Positions 1-7,188 of a stretch of DNA of 14,864 nucleotides are shown here, piece by piece. The DNA is taken from the NCBI GenBank assembly GCA_038317095.1, contig JBBQBB010000069.1, positions 1-14,864 of the forward strand. Direction: 5' to 3'. Numbering within the stretch: position 1 is the stretch's first letter; every line of letters begins with the position of its first letter. The notes under the pieces are model-generated. The model was not told where the DNA came from. It saw only the letters and a program-made list of their open reading frames with translations, and made no database searches. A program made the position numbers and the translations under genes. This DNA is from JAGXTF01 sp038317095 (GTDB lineage: Bacteria > Bacteroidota > Bacteroidia > NS11-12g > UBA955).

Positions 1-862
1 CATATTTTTTGGCGGCTTGCAAACCAGCCACTGCCTCATCCCAATTTCTCAAATCCGTAGTGGCGCCTTTTCCATGGTTACCATCAATGGGTTTTGTAAC
101 TACTGGGTAGCCAATTTTGTTAATTGCCCTTTCCAGTTCAATATCGTCATACACTATCATGCCCTTAGGTACGGGTATTTCAGCCGCCTCCAGCAGGTTT
201 TTAGTCTCTTCCTTATCACATGCAATTTCCACCGCAATGCTGCTTGTGGTGCTTGCAATGGTAGCGCGAATGCGTTTTTGGTTTTTACCATAACCCAATT
301 GTACCAAACTGTGTCGGTTGAGTCGGATATAGGGTATTTTGCGTCGAATAGCTTCTTCTACTATGCTACCTGTGCTAGGACCCATTCTCTCTTCTTCGCG
401 AATTTCTCGTAATTTTTGTATTTCAAATTCTAGGTCCACCGCTTCTCCCGCGATTAAAGATTCTACAATATGAACCGCTGATTTGGCAGCATAAATTCCG
501 GATTTAGCCTCATAATAACTAAATACAACATGGTAAACTCCTCTTTTTCCAGCATCCCTAGTTCGGCCGAAGCCAACTTCCATTCCAGCCAAAGTCTGAA
601 TTTCAAGGGCAATATGCTCTATCACATGCCCCATCCATGTTCCGCGTTCTACTCTACTCCAAAACCCACCAGCAGTTCCTTCGCTGCAGCGGTGGTTCAC
701 CATACTTGGCAGCAAAGCCTTAATTCTTTCTGCAAAGCCAGGTATTAAATTGGTTGGTTTTTCTTCCATATCCTCAATATCTAGAAGCATTACCACAAGT
801 TTATGGCGCTTGATACTCCAATAATTGGGTCCATTGGTTACTTTTATGTCTAATATTTGCAT
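1..862 (-). CDS. cphA: Cyanophycin synthetase, N-terminal 287 residues (gene continues past left edge)
   Basis: CphA polymerises Asp and Arg into cyanophycin, using ATP to add Asp to the backbone and Arg to each Asp side chain in the cytoplasm. The frame is open from the ATG at 862-860 to the window edge. The start MQILDIKVTNGPNYWSI has the usual CphA opening, with G-P-N-Y-W at residues 11-15. The N domain (about 1-160) carries an H-x-x-E-H motif (H79, E82, H83), which fits the primer-making hydrolytic site described in the N domain of CphA1. The ATP-grasp (G) domain starts near G161-P-S-T-G-S and shows S185-L-V-Q-L-G-Y-G, A210-V-E-I-A, and a glycine-rich ATP-binding loop K257-P-I-D-G-N-H-G-K-G266. 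The Mur-ligase-like domain that adds Arg would lie outside the window (the family is about 870 residues). The gene is divergent from cphB. Family assignment is very secure; activity cannot be judged from one third of the protein. Confidence 0.96.
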   Translation of the reverse strand, partial: MQILDIKVTNGPNYWSIKRHKLVVMLLDIEDMEEKPTNLIPGFAERIKALLPSMVNHRCSEGTAGGFWSRVERGTWMGHVIEHIALEIQTLAGMEVGFGRTRDAGKRGVYHVVFSYYEAKSGIYAAKSAVHIVESLIAGEAVDLEFEIQKLREIREEERMGPSTGSIVEEAIRRKIPYIRLNRHSLVQLGYGKNQKRIRATIASTTSSIAVEIACDKEETKNLLEAAEIPVPKGMIVYDDIELERAINKIGYPVVTKPIDGNHGKGATTDLRNWDEAVAGLQAAKKY

Positions 863-969
863 ATGATAGGTCTTAGTGGGTTGCAATATATAGAAATCAA
901 GTCTTTGAATTCGGTATTTTATTTGATTTCTTTATTTATTTGCAGATAATTGAAGAAAACAATCGATAA

Positions 970-1322
970 ATGCACTCAATTTTAGGAAAATGGTTCTTTT
1001 CTATGGTTGACTCAAAAGGTACTTTTGAATTTTTAGAGAATGATTATAAGGTGTTTATTTCCCAGAGGTATAAAATTTCAGTTTTTGGGGAGGATGATAA
1101 AATCCGATGTTAAAGGAACCAAAGTATTTAGTTGATTAAAGCAAAGTAACACACTGGTATGATGAATGGAGCTGCAATCCTCTAACCGGCGGATGGATAG
1201 TATCTTCCAGTATTTTCGAATGTATAAACGAAAACGAAATAAGGATAAGTGTGGCATATATGAATAAAAGACCTACCACTTCGAAAGAATCTATAAAGTT
1301 AAAACGCATTCTGGATGAATAA
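970..1322 (+). pseudogene. Decayed gene remnant, unknown function
   Basis: No intact gene lies between cphA and cphB, but the stretch reads like broken coding sequence. From the ATG at 970 a 47-codon frame runs to TAA at 1111-1113 and has normal-looking composition (starts MHSILGKWFFSMVDSKG). A second open segment in another frame runs from about 1140 to TAA at 1320-1322 (contains CNPLTGGWIVSSS and ends KLKRILDE). Between them all three frames carry stops, so at least one frameshift plus a nonsense change is needed to join them. I do not recognise the family. Alternatives are a genuine 47-residue protein at 970-1113, or chance. The minus-strand frame over 1136-1351 looks like a shadow. Confidence 0.35.
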
Positions 1323-1413
1323 TGGAAGCTATTTTTACCTATAGGAGACATTGTTGATTCAAATATTTTGCAATTGTTATTAAAATGGGATTAACCTTTA
1401 ATATGCAAGCCAT

Positions 1414-1421
1414 TAACTTTG
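1414..1421 (+). promoter_or_regulatory. Possible -7 element for cphB
   Basis: TAACTTTG matches the Bacteroidota -7 consensus TAnnTTTG exactly and ends 13 bases before the cphB ATG, which would give a very short leader. No clear TTTG -33 element lies about 19 bases upstream, so the call is weak. Confidence 0.3.
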
Positions 1422-1434
1422 CCGTTTATTTTTC

Positions 1435-2316
1435 ATGCAGCCAAAAGGAATCCTTATACCCGTTGGCGGTGCCGAAGACAAAGGCACCGATTTAGAAGCG
1501 GGAATCATTGAACGCAATCGTCTCAATTTTTTTGAAATTGGAATTTTAAAAACCATTGGTGGCTTTATGGGAGGCTTAGATGCTCGCATAGAGGTAATTA
1601 CAACCGCATCTACAATTCCAGATGAGGTGGCTGAAAATTATACCGACGCTTTTAATAAATTGGGCTTTGAAAATGTGGGTCACATGCGCATTAGAAACAG
1701 GGAAGATGTTTCACAATTTATAGGCAGATTGAAAACCTGCGATGGTCTGCTGTTTTCTGGTGGAAACCAATTGAGGCTGAGCAGCATTTTTGGAGGCACA
1801 GAATTTTTGGAAATTGTTAAACAACGATTTCATGAAGAAAATTTTGTAATAGCTGGCACCAGTGCAGGTGCAATGGCCATGAGCAACAATATGATTTATG
1901 AAGGAAATGCAGGCCGCGCGCATCTAAAAGGCGAGGTTAGAATGACAGCAGGTTTGGGCTTTTTGGATGGTGTAATCATTGATTCACATTTTGACAAACG
2001 CGGTAGATTTTCAAGATTGGCACAAGCTGTAGCTGCAAATCCAGGTGCCATAGGAATAGGGTTGGGCGAAGACACTGGCGTTATCGTGCGCAACGGAGAA
2101 GAAGTCGAAGCCATTGGCAGCGGCGCTGTTACAGTTGTAGATGGCCGAAACATAATGCACAATAACATTGCGGATACAGATTTTGGCACCCCCATTTCTG
2201 TAGAAAACATTATTGTACATATTCTGAGTAAAGGAAATACATACAATTTTAGAACACACCAATTTAGTGAAGGCAATGCCGCAGTATATTCCCAAGATGA
2301 AGATTCTAAAAACTAA
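1435..2316 (+). CDS. cphB: Cyanophycinase
   Basis: A serine exopeptidase of family S51 that cuts cyanophycin into beta-Asp-Arg dipeptides in the cytoplasm. The 293-residue product has no signal peptide. It opens with P-K-G-I-L-I-P-V-G-G-A-E-D-K-G, typical of cyanophycinases. The nucleophile elbow is G141-T-S-A-G-A with S143 as the predicted nucleophile. G109-G-N-Q112 corresponds to the substrate-binding GG(D/N)Q segment. D183-S-H-F with H185, followed by R-G-R-F-S-R-L, matches the catalytic-His region, and G211-E-D-T-G carries the conserved acidic residue E212. All expected active-site blocks are present, so it should be active. The ATG at 1435 is the start that gives the family N-terminus. 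It diverges from cphA and is followed 121 bases later by the sensor kinase on the same strand. Confidence 0.96.
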   Translation: MQPKGILIPVGGAEDKGTDLEAGIIERNRLNFFEIGILKTIGGFMGGLDARIEVITTASTIPDEVAENYTDAFNKLGFENVGHMRIRNREDVSQFIGRLKTCDGLLFSGGNQLRLSSIFGGTEFLEIVKQRFHEENFVIAGTSAGAMAMSNNMIYEGNAGRAHLKGEVRMTAGLGFLDGVIIDSHFDKRGRFSRLAQAVAANPGAIGIGLGEDTGVIVRNGEEVEAIGSGAVTVVDGRNIMHNNIADTDFGTPISVENIIVHILSKGNTYNFRTHQFSEGNAAVYSQDEDSKN

Positions 2317-2437
2317 CTAATTTCCCTTTTTAGCATCTCACAATTTGTCAGGTGCAGTTCACAAAGCCATGGTGCTGTTTCAAAAAAAATATTTTTTATG
2401 CAAACCATTAATCCTTTGTTTTGGGGACGCTACAAAA

Positions 2438-4969
2438 ATGCCAATTCAGAGATTTTTGCTTCTATTTTTTATGGGAATTTTAGGCAAATTGTATGCTGGA
2501 GAGCCTGGGTATTGGCATTTAACAGACAAAAATGGATTGCCAAGCAGTACCGTTTATTCAATTATTGAAGATAAACAGGGATTTCTATTTCTAGGAACCC
2601 CGAATGGTTTAGTACGATTCAATGGTTTTGATTTTAAAATTATTCTAAATCCTTCCGCCAAATCTGGCGATGCTAGCGATTTGCAAATGGATACAAAGGG
2701 AAATATTTGGTTTAGTAATTTCAACCACCAGTTATTTGTTTACAATGGTGGCGCATCCGCTACAAAATTGAACGAAATTGATGAAAATAATTTCAACCCA
2801 ACGGGCAAGTTTTTTTTAGACTTTCATGAAAATATATGGTTTACCAACAATTCTTCCATTTTCAGATATGACAGCAAGTTGAAAAAGGTAATACAAACTG
2901 GAGATTCGGAAAGTTATTGGCAATCCTTTGCACTCAATGGGAAATTCGGTTTTTGGGGCGCGACTTCCGATAAAATGGTGGTATTTGATTTTGCTCCATA
3001 TCCAATATTGAAAAAAAGAGAAATCGTTGGAATTCCTCAAATGCAGGGAATTCTTAGGAACATTGTTTATAATCCGAATAACGGTTTCATTTGTCAAACG
3101 CACCTGAAATATGTAAATATGCCTGCAGGTTTTAAATTGTTACAATTGAGGGCATTCCCCCAAATAAAATCTATCAATTCCTTTGGGATATTTAAAAATG
3201 GAACTGTATGGGTTTGCACCGCAAATGGTGTCGCCATGTTTAATGCCAATGGCGAAATATTAAACCAAGGGAAATTGATTTTTGAAGGTAGAAATACATC
3301 GGTAGTATACGAGGATAGAAGGGGTAATTTATGGGTTGCTACGCTAAACGATGGCGTTTATATGATAACGAATTTTGATGTAATTAATGAAATTTACTAC
3401 AACAGCAATCATAGAGAAAATGGTGTATATTCTCTCAATCAATACAATGAAATTTTGTATGCTGGCATGCAAAATGGAGATATAAAAATATTTGACAAAG
3501 GAAAAGAAAGTATATGGAAAACAGGACAAGAAAGGTCTATACTTTTTATGGCCCAATTGCCCAATGCCAAAAATTATTTTATCAACGGAACTCTGTTGAG
3601 ATTCGGTGAGCAACGAGGGAAAAGCATGGAATTGCTAGGAGCTCCAAAGGGTTTGGTTTTCATAGGAGAGGATGTTTATTTAGGCAACAATATTGGCATT
3701 TACCAATTTGGTTTGAATCATTTATTGCATGGTATCGCGGGTAGAGAGCCCCCAGAAATGCCTTTTTTTATTGTGGATGAAAAGGGTATAAAAAATCCTA
3801 AAGGCAAATTAAAAAAACAGAACAACAGAATATTAAAAGGCAGGGCAGGTAGGGTTTTTAACGACAATATGGGTAGGGTTTGGTTTTCTGTTTCCAGTGG
3901 TATTTATTTTATTCAAAATGACACATTTTACCAATTGCAATTGAATCGCAATTTGGATGAGATGGCAACGGATTTTTGCAGCGATGGAAAAAATGGAGTC
4001 TACATTCTTGTGTCTAACAAAGGAGTGTATCAATTTGTAAATAATAAAACCGAATTAAAATTTAAATTATTAAATACAAATGCGCGAAGAATGATTGCAA
4101 CCGAGGGTAAAATATGGATAGGAACCAACAATGGCGTCATTTTAATTAATTCGCAGTCGTCCAAGTTCTATTCTATAAAAATGAACGATGGGTTGTTGTC
4201 TAACGACATCCAAGATATTGCTTATTATAACCATAGAATCTATATGGGTACATTGAGGGGCATTAGTTCTATTTCCACAGACTTTTTGCCAGCCAATGCC
4301 ATAGGGCCGCAATTGTTCGTCGAAAATATTCGGGTAAATGGAGTTACCGTAAATTTATTGCCAGGAAGTAACGTTTTTAAATACAATGCAAATAACATCG
4401 AATTTGATTATTGTGGAATAGATTTCCAAAGTAGGGATCAATTGTATTACGAGTATCGATTGATTGGCCAAAGCGATTCCTGGGTGAGGCAGAACGGAAA
4501 AATAAGTGTAACCCAATTTCAAGGCTTGCCTTCTGGAGATTATCGTTTTGAATGCAGGGCTTTTAATGACAAAGGAATTGTATCCAAAAATATGATTTCC
4601 TTGGGTTTTAGCATTGCCAAACCTTGGTGGAGACAGTGGTGGTTTTTACTAATACTGCTTATATTATTTACCTCGATAGTTATATTGTTAATACGATATT
4701 ACAATATTCAGAAAAGAAATAAAGAAAAGTTGGAAAGTAATTTGCGCATAAGCCAACTTACTTCCTTAAAGGCACAAATGAATCCTCATTTTATGTTCAA
4801 TGCACTCAATAGCATCCAAGATTTTATTTTATTAAACGATAGGGTGAGTGCAAACTCTTTTTTAGGTAAATTTAGCGATTTAATGCGCATGGTACTAGAG
4901 ATGAGTAACCAAACCAATATTAGTTTGGCCAATGAATTAAAAGCGTTGCATCTTTATTTGGAATTGTAA
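2438..4969 (+). CDS. Propeller-type sensor histidine kinase, N-terminal part, ended by an in-frame TAA
   Basis: Sensor of a two-component system. The ATG at 2438 gives a signal peptide: MPIQRF, then a hydrophobic run, then a likely cut near LYAGEPG. Upstream starts (TTG 2345, ATG 2369) would bury it. Residues about 25-640 show repeated two-component-propeller blades, such as G-L-P-S-S-T-V-Y-S-I, K-G-N-I-W-F, R-G-N-L-W-V-A and K-I-W-I-G-T-N-N-G-V. A Y_Y_Y domain spans about 650-727. A transmembrane helix lies at about 735-754, followed by a charged coiled segment. The His_kinase (LytS/YehU type) H-box is Q-M-N-P-H784-F-M-F-N-A-L-N-S-I-Q. The frame stops at residue 844 in ...H-L-Y-L-E-L-stop, where the family normally continues Y-L-E-L-E-x-x-R-F. 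The ATPase domain follows in the same frame after the TAA. Alone, this piece could sense and perhaps dimerise but would lack kinase activity. Confidence 0.9.
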   Translation: MPIQRFLLLFFMGILGKLYAGEPGYWHLTDKNGLPSSTVYSIIEDKQGFLFLGTPNGLVRFNGFDFKIILNPSAKSGDASDLQMDTKGNIWFSNFNHQLFVYNGGASATKLNEIDENNFNPTGKFFLDFHENIWFTNNSSIFRYDSKLKKVIQTGDSESYWQSFALNGKFGFWGATSDKMVVFDFAPYPILKKREIVGIPQMQGILRNIVYNPNNGFICQTHLKYVNMPAGFKLLQLRAFPQIKSINSFGIFKNGTVWVCTANGVAMFNANGEILNQGKLIFEGRNTSVVYEDRRGNLWVATLNDGVYMITNFDVINEIYYNSNHRENGVYSLNQYNEILYAGMQNGDIKIFDKGKESIWKTGQERSILFMAQLPNAKNYFINGTLLRFGEQRGKSMELLGAPKGLVFIGEDVYLGNNIGIYQFGLNHLLHGIAGREPPEMPFFIVDEKGIKNPKGKLKKQNNRILKGRAGRVFNDNMGRVWFSVSSGIYFIQNDTFYQLQLNRNLDEMATDFCSDGKNGVYILVSNKGVYQFVNNKTELKFKLLNTNARRMIATEGKIWIGTNNGVILINSQSSKFYSIKMNDGLLSNDIQDIAYYNHRIYMGTLRGISSISTDFLPANAIGPQLFVENIRVNGVTVNLLPGSNVFKYNANNIEFDYCGIDFQSRDQLYYEYRLIGQSDSWVRQNGKISVTQFQGLPSGDYRFECRAFNDKGIVSKNMISLGFSIAKPWWRQWWFLLILLILFTSIVILLIRYYNIQKRNKEKLESNLRISQLTSLKAQMNPHFMFNALNSIQDFILLNDRVSANSFLGKFSDLMRMVLEMSNQTNISLANELKALHLYLEL

Positions 4970-4990
4970 GCCATCCGATTTGAAGATTCT

Positions 4991-5395
4991 ATGAAGTATA
5001 GTGTGACCACTTCAGAAAATCTTGATCCTACAGAATGGGAATTGCCTTCCATGATTATACAACCGTTTGTTGAAAATGCCATTAAACATGGTTTGCTACA
5101 TAAACGCAGCGATAAAAAGCTAAGTATAAATTTCAACCGATTTACCGAGAGTAATTTATTACTTGTAACCATTGAAGACAATGGCGTAGGGAGAAGGGAG
5201 GCAAATCGGATTTCACAAAATAGACAAAAACAACATACTTCTTTTGCCACTGGAGCTACGGATGAACGGTTAAAGCTGTTGAACAAAGACGCCAAAAAGC
5301 AGATTCAAATTAAATTTACTGATTTGGAAGATGCGGATGGCAATGCATGCGGAACCAAAGTGGAAATACAAATTACATTAAAAGCAATCCTTTGA
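4991..5395 (+). CDS. Sensor histidine kinase, C-terminal ATPase part (same frame as upstream piece)
   Basis: This is the HATPase_c domain missing from the preceding gene. It lies in the same frame: codons after the TAA at 4967-4969 read A-I-R-F-E-D-S-M-K-Y-S-V, exactly the family continuation, so 4970-4990 is also kinase sequence. The ATG at 4991 is only the first available start. The N-box is Q-P-F-V-E-N-A-I-K-H-G (N29 here, residue 880 of the joined protein). The G1 box is E-D-N-G-V-G (D63 here), and a later A-T-D-E-R-L-K-L-L-N segment is typical of LytS-type kinases. Everything needed for ATP binding is intact, with no further lesion up to the TGA that ends the frame. Either the gene is a very recent pseudogene, the TAA is a sequence error, or the piece is separately translated. 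It is followed after 18 bases by the response regulator, so they were one operon. Confidence 0.85.
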   Translation: MKYSVTTSENLDPTEWELPSMIIQPFVENAIKHGLLHKRSDKKLSINFNRFTESNLLLVTIEDNGVGRREANRISQNRQKQHTSFATGATDERLKLLNKDAKKQIQIKFTDLEDADGNACGTKVEIQITLKAIL

Positions 5396-5413
5396 AATTT
5401 ATAAAAAGTAGAA

Positions 5414-6190
5414 ATGGACAATCTTAACACCGAAGTAAAGCCTCTGAGGGCAGTTATCATAGAAGACGAACAAAAGGCAAGACGAATTCTGCAAACGTTG
5501 CTCGAGGAAAATTGTGACAATGTCAAAGTTGTTGGAATTGCTGAAGATGTTCCTACAGGTGTAAAAACCATTATAGCGGAAAATCCAGATGTGGTATTTT
5601 TAGACATAGAATTACCTGGTTTTAATGGTTTTGAACTTGCCGATTTTTTTACGGAGATCAATTTTGAAATTATTTTTACTACAGCATACAGCCAATATGC
5701 CATTAAGGCATTTCAAATGTCCGCCATAGACTATTTGTTAAAACCAATGCAAATAGATCAGTTGAGAAACGCTGTAGAAAAAGCCAGAAAAATTAGGGGT
5801 GCACAAATGCTAGAAAAAATCAAAGCCCTAAAAGAAAACATGGCGGATGTGGGAAGTAAAAAAATAGCACTCCCCATTGCTGAAGGATTTTTATGTGTAG
5901 AACAAAATGAAATTGTATACCTAGAAGCAGACAATAGCTACACTACCATTTTTTTTACCAATGGAAATAAAATTCTTGTAAGTCGAAATTTGAAAGAATT
6001 TATCGCACTTATTGATTCCCCAGATTTTTTTAAACCACACAGATCTTACTATGTAAATTCAATACACATTCGGCAATACAATAAACAAGACAATGGCAGT
6101 TTGGTGATGAACAATGGACATACTATATATATAGCCAGAGACAGAAAACAGGAATTTTTGGATTTTATGCAACACAAAGGAGCATTGTAG
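5414..6190 (+). CDS. LytTR-family response regulator
   Basis: Cytoplasmic DNA-binding response regulator of 258 residues, partner of the kinase immediately upstream. Receiver domain at about 10-125: acidic pocket E17-D18-E19, phospho-acceptor D64 in V-F-L-D-I-E-L-P-G, switch T89/T90 in F-T-T-A-Y, and K110 in L-L-K-P. A short linker leads to a LytTR domain at about 150-255, with the usual I-V-Y-L-E-A-D-N-S-Y-T segment, F-F-K-P-H-R-S-Y-Y-V-N near residues 205-215, and a C-terminal R-D-R-K-Q-E-F. No residue is missing. LytTR regulators (AgrA, ComE types) often drive peptide or cell-surface genes by binding paired repeats upstream of promoters. The genes directly downstream encode double-glycine peptides, which makes these plausible targets, but that is inference from position. 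Confidence 0.95.
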   Translation: MDNLNTEVKPLRAVIIEDEQKARRILQTLLEENCDNVKVVGIAEDVPTGVKTIIAENPDVVFLDIELPGFNGFELADFFTEINFEIIFTTAYSQYAIKAFQMSAIDYLLKPMQIDQLRNAVEKARKIRGAQMLEKIKALKENMADVGSKKIALPIAEGFLCVEQNEIVYLEADNSYTTIFFTNGNKILVSRNLKEFIALIDSPDFFKPHRSYYVNSIHIRQYNKQDNGSLVMNNGHTIYIARDRKQEFLDFMQHKGAL

Positions 6191-6206
6191 GGGTCAATTC
6201 AGCCCA

Positions 6207-6239
6207 TTTGAAATAAATGTTTATGGAAATGTATATTTG
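6207..6239 (+). promoter_or_regulatory. Candidate promoter for first double-glycine peptide
   Basis: TTTG at 6207-6210, a 21-base gap, then TATATTTG at 6232-6239, an exact match to the Bacteroidota -7 consensus TAnnTTTG. It lies just after the response regulator stop and would give a leader of about 170 bases before the ATG at 6419. A weaker alternative nearer the gene is TTGC at 6367-6370 with TTAATTTG at 6390-6397 (19-base spacing). Confidence 0.45.
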
Positions 6240-6305
6240 GCTCCCTAGTGCAATATGTATATCCTATTTGTGAAGTTTGCAATTTTCGAAACGAATGGGG
6301 CGCTT

Positions 6306-6345
6306 GAATGGTTATAAATTGGTCTTATACACAAATTAACCATTC
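6306..6345. repeat. Inverted repeat in the leader of the peptide gene
   Basis: GAATGGTT at 6306-6313 and AACCATTC at 6338-6345 are perfect reverse complements separated by 24 bases. The left half also holds two TGGT words 11 bases apart (6309 and 6320). It could be an operator or an RNA hairpin in the 5' leader, but 8-base arms in AT-rich DNA may be chance. Confidence 0.25.
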
Positions 6346-6418
6346 TGTATAGTATTTCTTAAACGCCTTGCATGCATCATTGGACTTTCTTTAATTTGAA
6401 TCACCAAAACTTATAATC

Positions 6419-6709
6419 ATGACAAACGAAACAAACAACAACCAAAATCGTATTGAAGATCTTGCAAACCAAGAAATCGACGGTAAAACCATTATGGGTG
6501 GCAACTTTTCAGCCATTGCACCAGGTGGTCCAGACTCATTTATTAACGACCCCAACATTACAGATCCAAATTTGGGTGAAGATCCAGTGATTGCTTTGGG
6601 CGGCGTAGAGTCTAACGCCAACGTAATTGATTTAGGCAGTCCTGAAGGTGGAAATGTGAATTCCGCATTCGGTCCTGCTGGCGGATTTGATTCAACCGAT
6701 TTGGCTTAA
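6419..6709 (+). CDS. Small acidic double-glycine leader peptide 1
   Basis: A 96-residue protein of unknown function and the first of four paralogues in the window. Residues 1-28 form a polar, Asn-rich leader ending D-G-K-T-I-M-G-G. Ile at -4 and Gly-Gly at -2/-1 are as in peptides matured by C39 peptidases, although Leu at -12 and the hydrophobic residue at -7 of classical leaders are absent. The predicted 68-residue core has no Cys, Lys, Arg or His and about ten acidic residues. It contains three D-P pairs and the motif V-I-D-L-G-S-P shared with peptides 2 and 3. There is no signal peptide or membrane segment. The gene follows the LytTR regulator and has its own candidate promoter and terminator. 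The lack of Cys argues against lanthipeptides. It could be a signalling peptide, bacteriocin-like peptide, RiPP precursor or exported structural peptide; the sequence does not decide. Confidence 0.85.
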   Translation: MTNETNNNQNRIEDLANQEIDGKTIMGGNFSAIAPGGPDSFINDPNITDPNLGEDPVIALGGVESNANVIDLGSPEGGNVNSAFGPAGGFDSTDLA

Positions 6710-6728
6710 GCTAAATATTGCAGGATAG

Positions 6729-6756
6729 AAAAGCAGCTTTAGGGCTGTTTTTTTTT
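6729..6756 (+). terminator. Rho-independent terminator after peptide 1
   Basis: Nine-base stem AAAAGCAGC (6729-6737) pairing with GCTGTTTTT (6744-6752), including one G-T pair. The loop is six bases and a run of nine T follows from 6748. It separates peptide 1 from peptides 2 and 3. Confidence 0.75.
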
Positions 6757-6827
6757 GTCAGATTCCTAGCTTCACATTATTGATTCATTAAAAATTTAAC
6801 TGCATTGGATATAAAAAATGTGTTTCC

Positions 6828-6859
6828 TTTGGATTTCGTTCTTGTATTCGCTTACTTTG
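6828..6859 (+). promoter_or_regulatory. Candidate promoter for peptides 2 and 3
   Basis: TTTG at 6828-6831 and TTACTTTG at 6852-6859 are separated by 20 bases, close to the Bacteroidota TTTG / TAnnTTTG pattern with one mismatch in the -7 element. It lies after the peptide 1 terminator and 21 bases before the next ATG. Confidence 0.4.
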
Positions 6860-6880
6860 GGATAACAAATACAAACAACC

Positions 6881-7150
6881 ATGGCACACAACGAAGATAA
6901 CCCAAAACACCACTTGGATAATTTAGAAAACCAGTCTATAAATGGCGGTCAAATCTTAGGAGGTATTGGCTTCTCCTCTAACTTAAATGGGGGAGGGATA
7001 AGTGTAATTTCTTCCACCCCAGACATTTTTAACCAAAATTTGGGGGATTTGCAAGTTGTGGATTTGGGCAATCCATCCAATGTTGCCTCAGATATAAGCG
7101 CAACAGCAAAGTTTTATGGCAATGAAGGCACTAGGACCATTGATATTTAA
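6881..7150 (+). CDS. Small double-glycine leader peptide 2
   Basis: An 89-residue paralogue of peptide 1. The 28-residue leader starts M-A-H-N-E-D-N and ends I-N-G-G-Q-I-L-G-G, so Ile -4 and the Gly pair are kept and Met -3 is replaced by Leu. The 61-residue core is richer in Ser and Gly and less acidic than its siblings (net about -4). It lacks Cys and carries V-V-D-L-G-N-P near its middle. Leader residues D-N-L-E-N-Q match peptides 1 and 3 closely while the rest of the core is divergent. That pattern, a conserved leader with a variable core, is typical of families that share one maturation or export machine. It lies 38 bases before peptide 3 with no terminator between, so the two are probably co-transcribed. 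Confidence 0.82.
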   Translation: MAHNEDNPKHHLDNLENQSINGGQILGGIGFSSNLNGGGISVISSTPDIFNQNLGDLQVVDLGNPSNVASDISATAKFYGNEGTRTIDI

Positions 7151-7188
7151 AACAGAAATTAAACAACACAAACTAATAAATAAATACT

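Noticed and set aside
17..748. Plus-strand open frames at 17-412 and 530-748
   Set aside because: They are shadows of cphA on the minus strand, whose protein is clearly recognisable.
1136..1351. Minus-strand 71-codon open frame
   Set aside because: It overlaps the more protein-like plus-strand remnant and shows no family features of its own.
2345..2437. Upstream TTG/ATG starts that would extend the sensor kinase N-terminus
   Set aside because: They would place about 23-31 polar and hydrophobic residues before a good signal peptide that begins at ATG 2438; the shorter start fits an exported sensor domain.
4967..4969. Alternative genetic code or selenocysteine/pyrrolysine-type recoding at the TAA
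   Set aside because: TAA is the normal stop of several intact genes here, it is not a known Sec or Pyl codon, and the decayed genes use all three stops.
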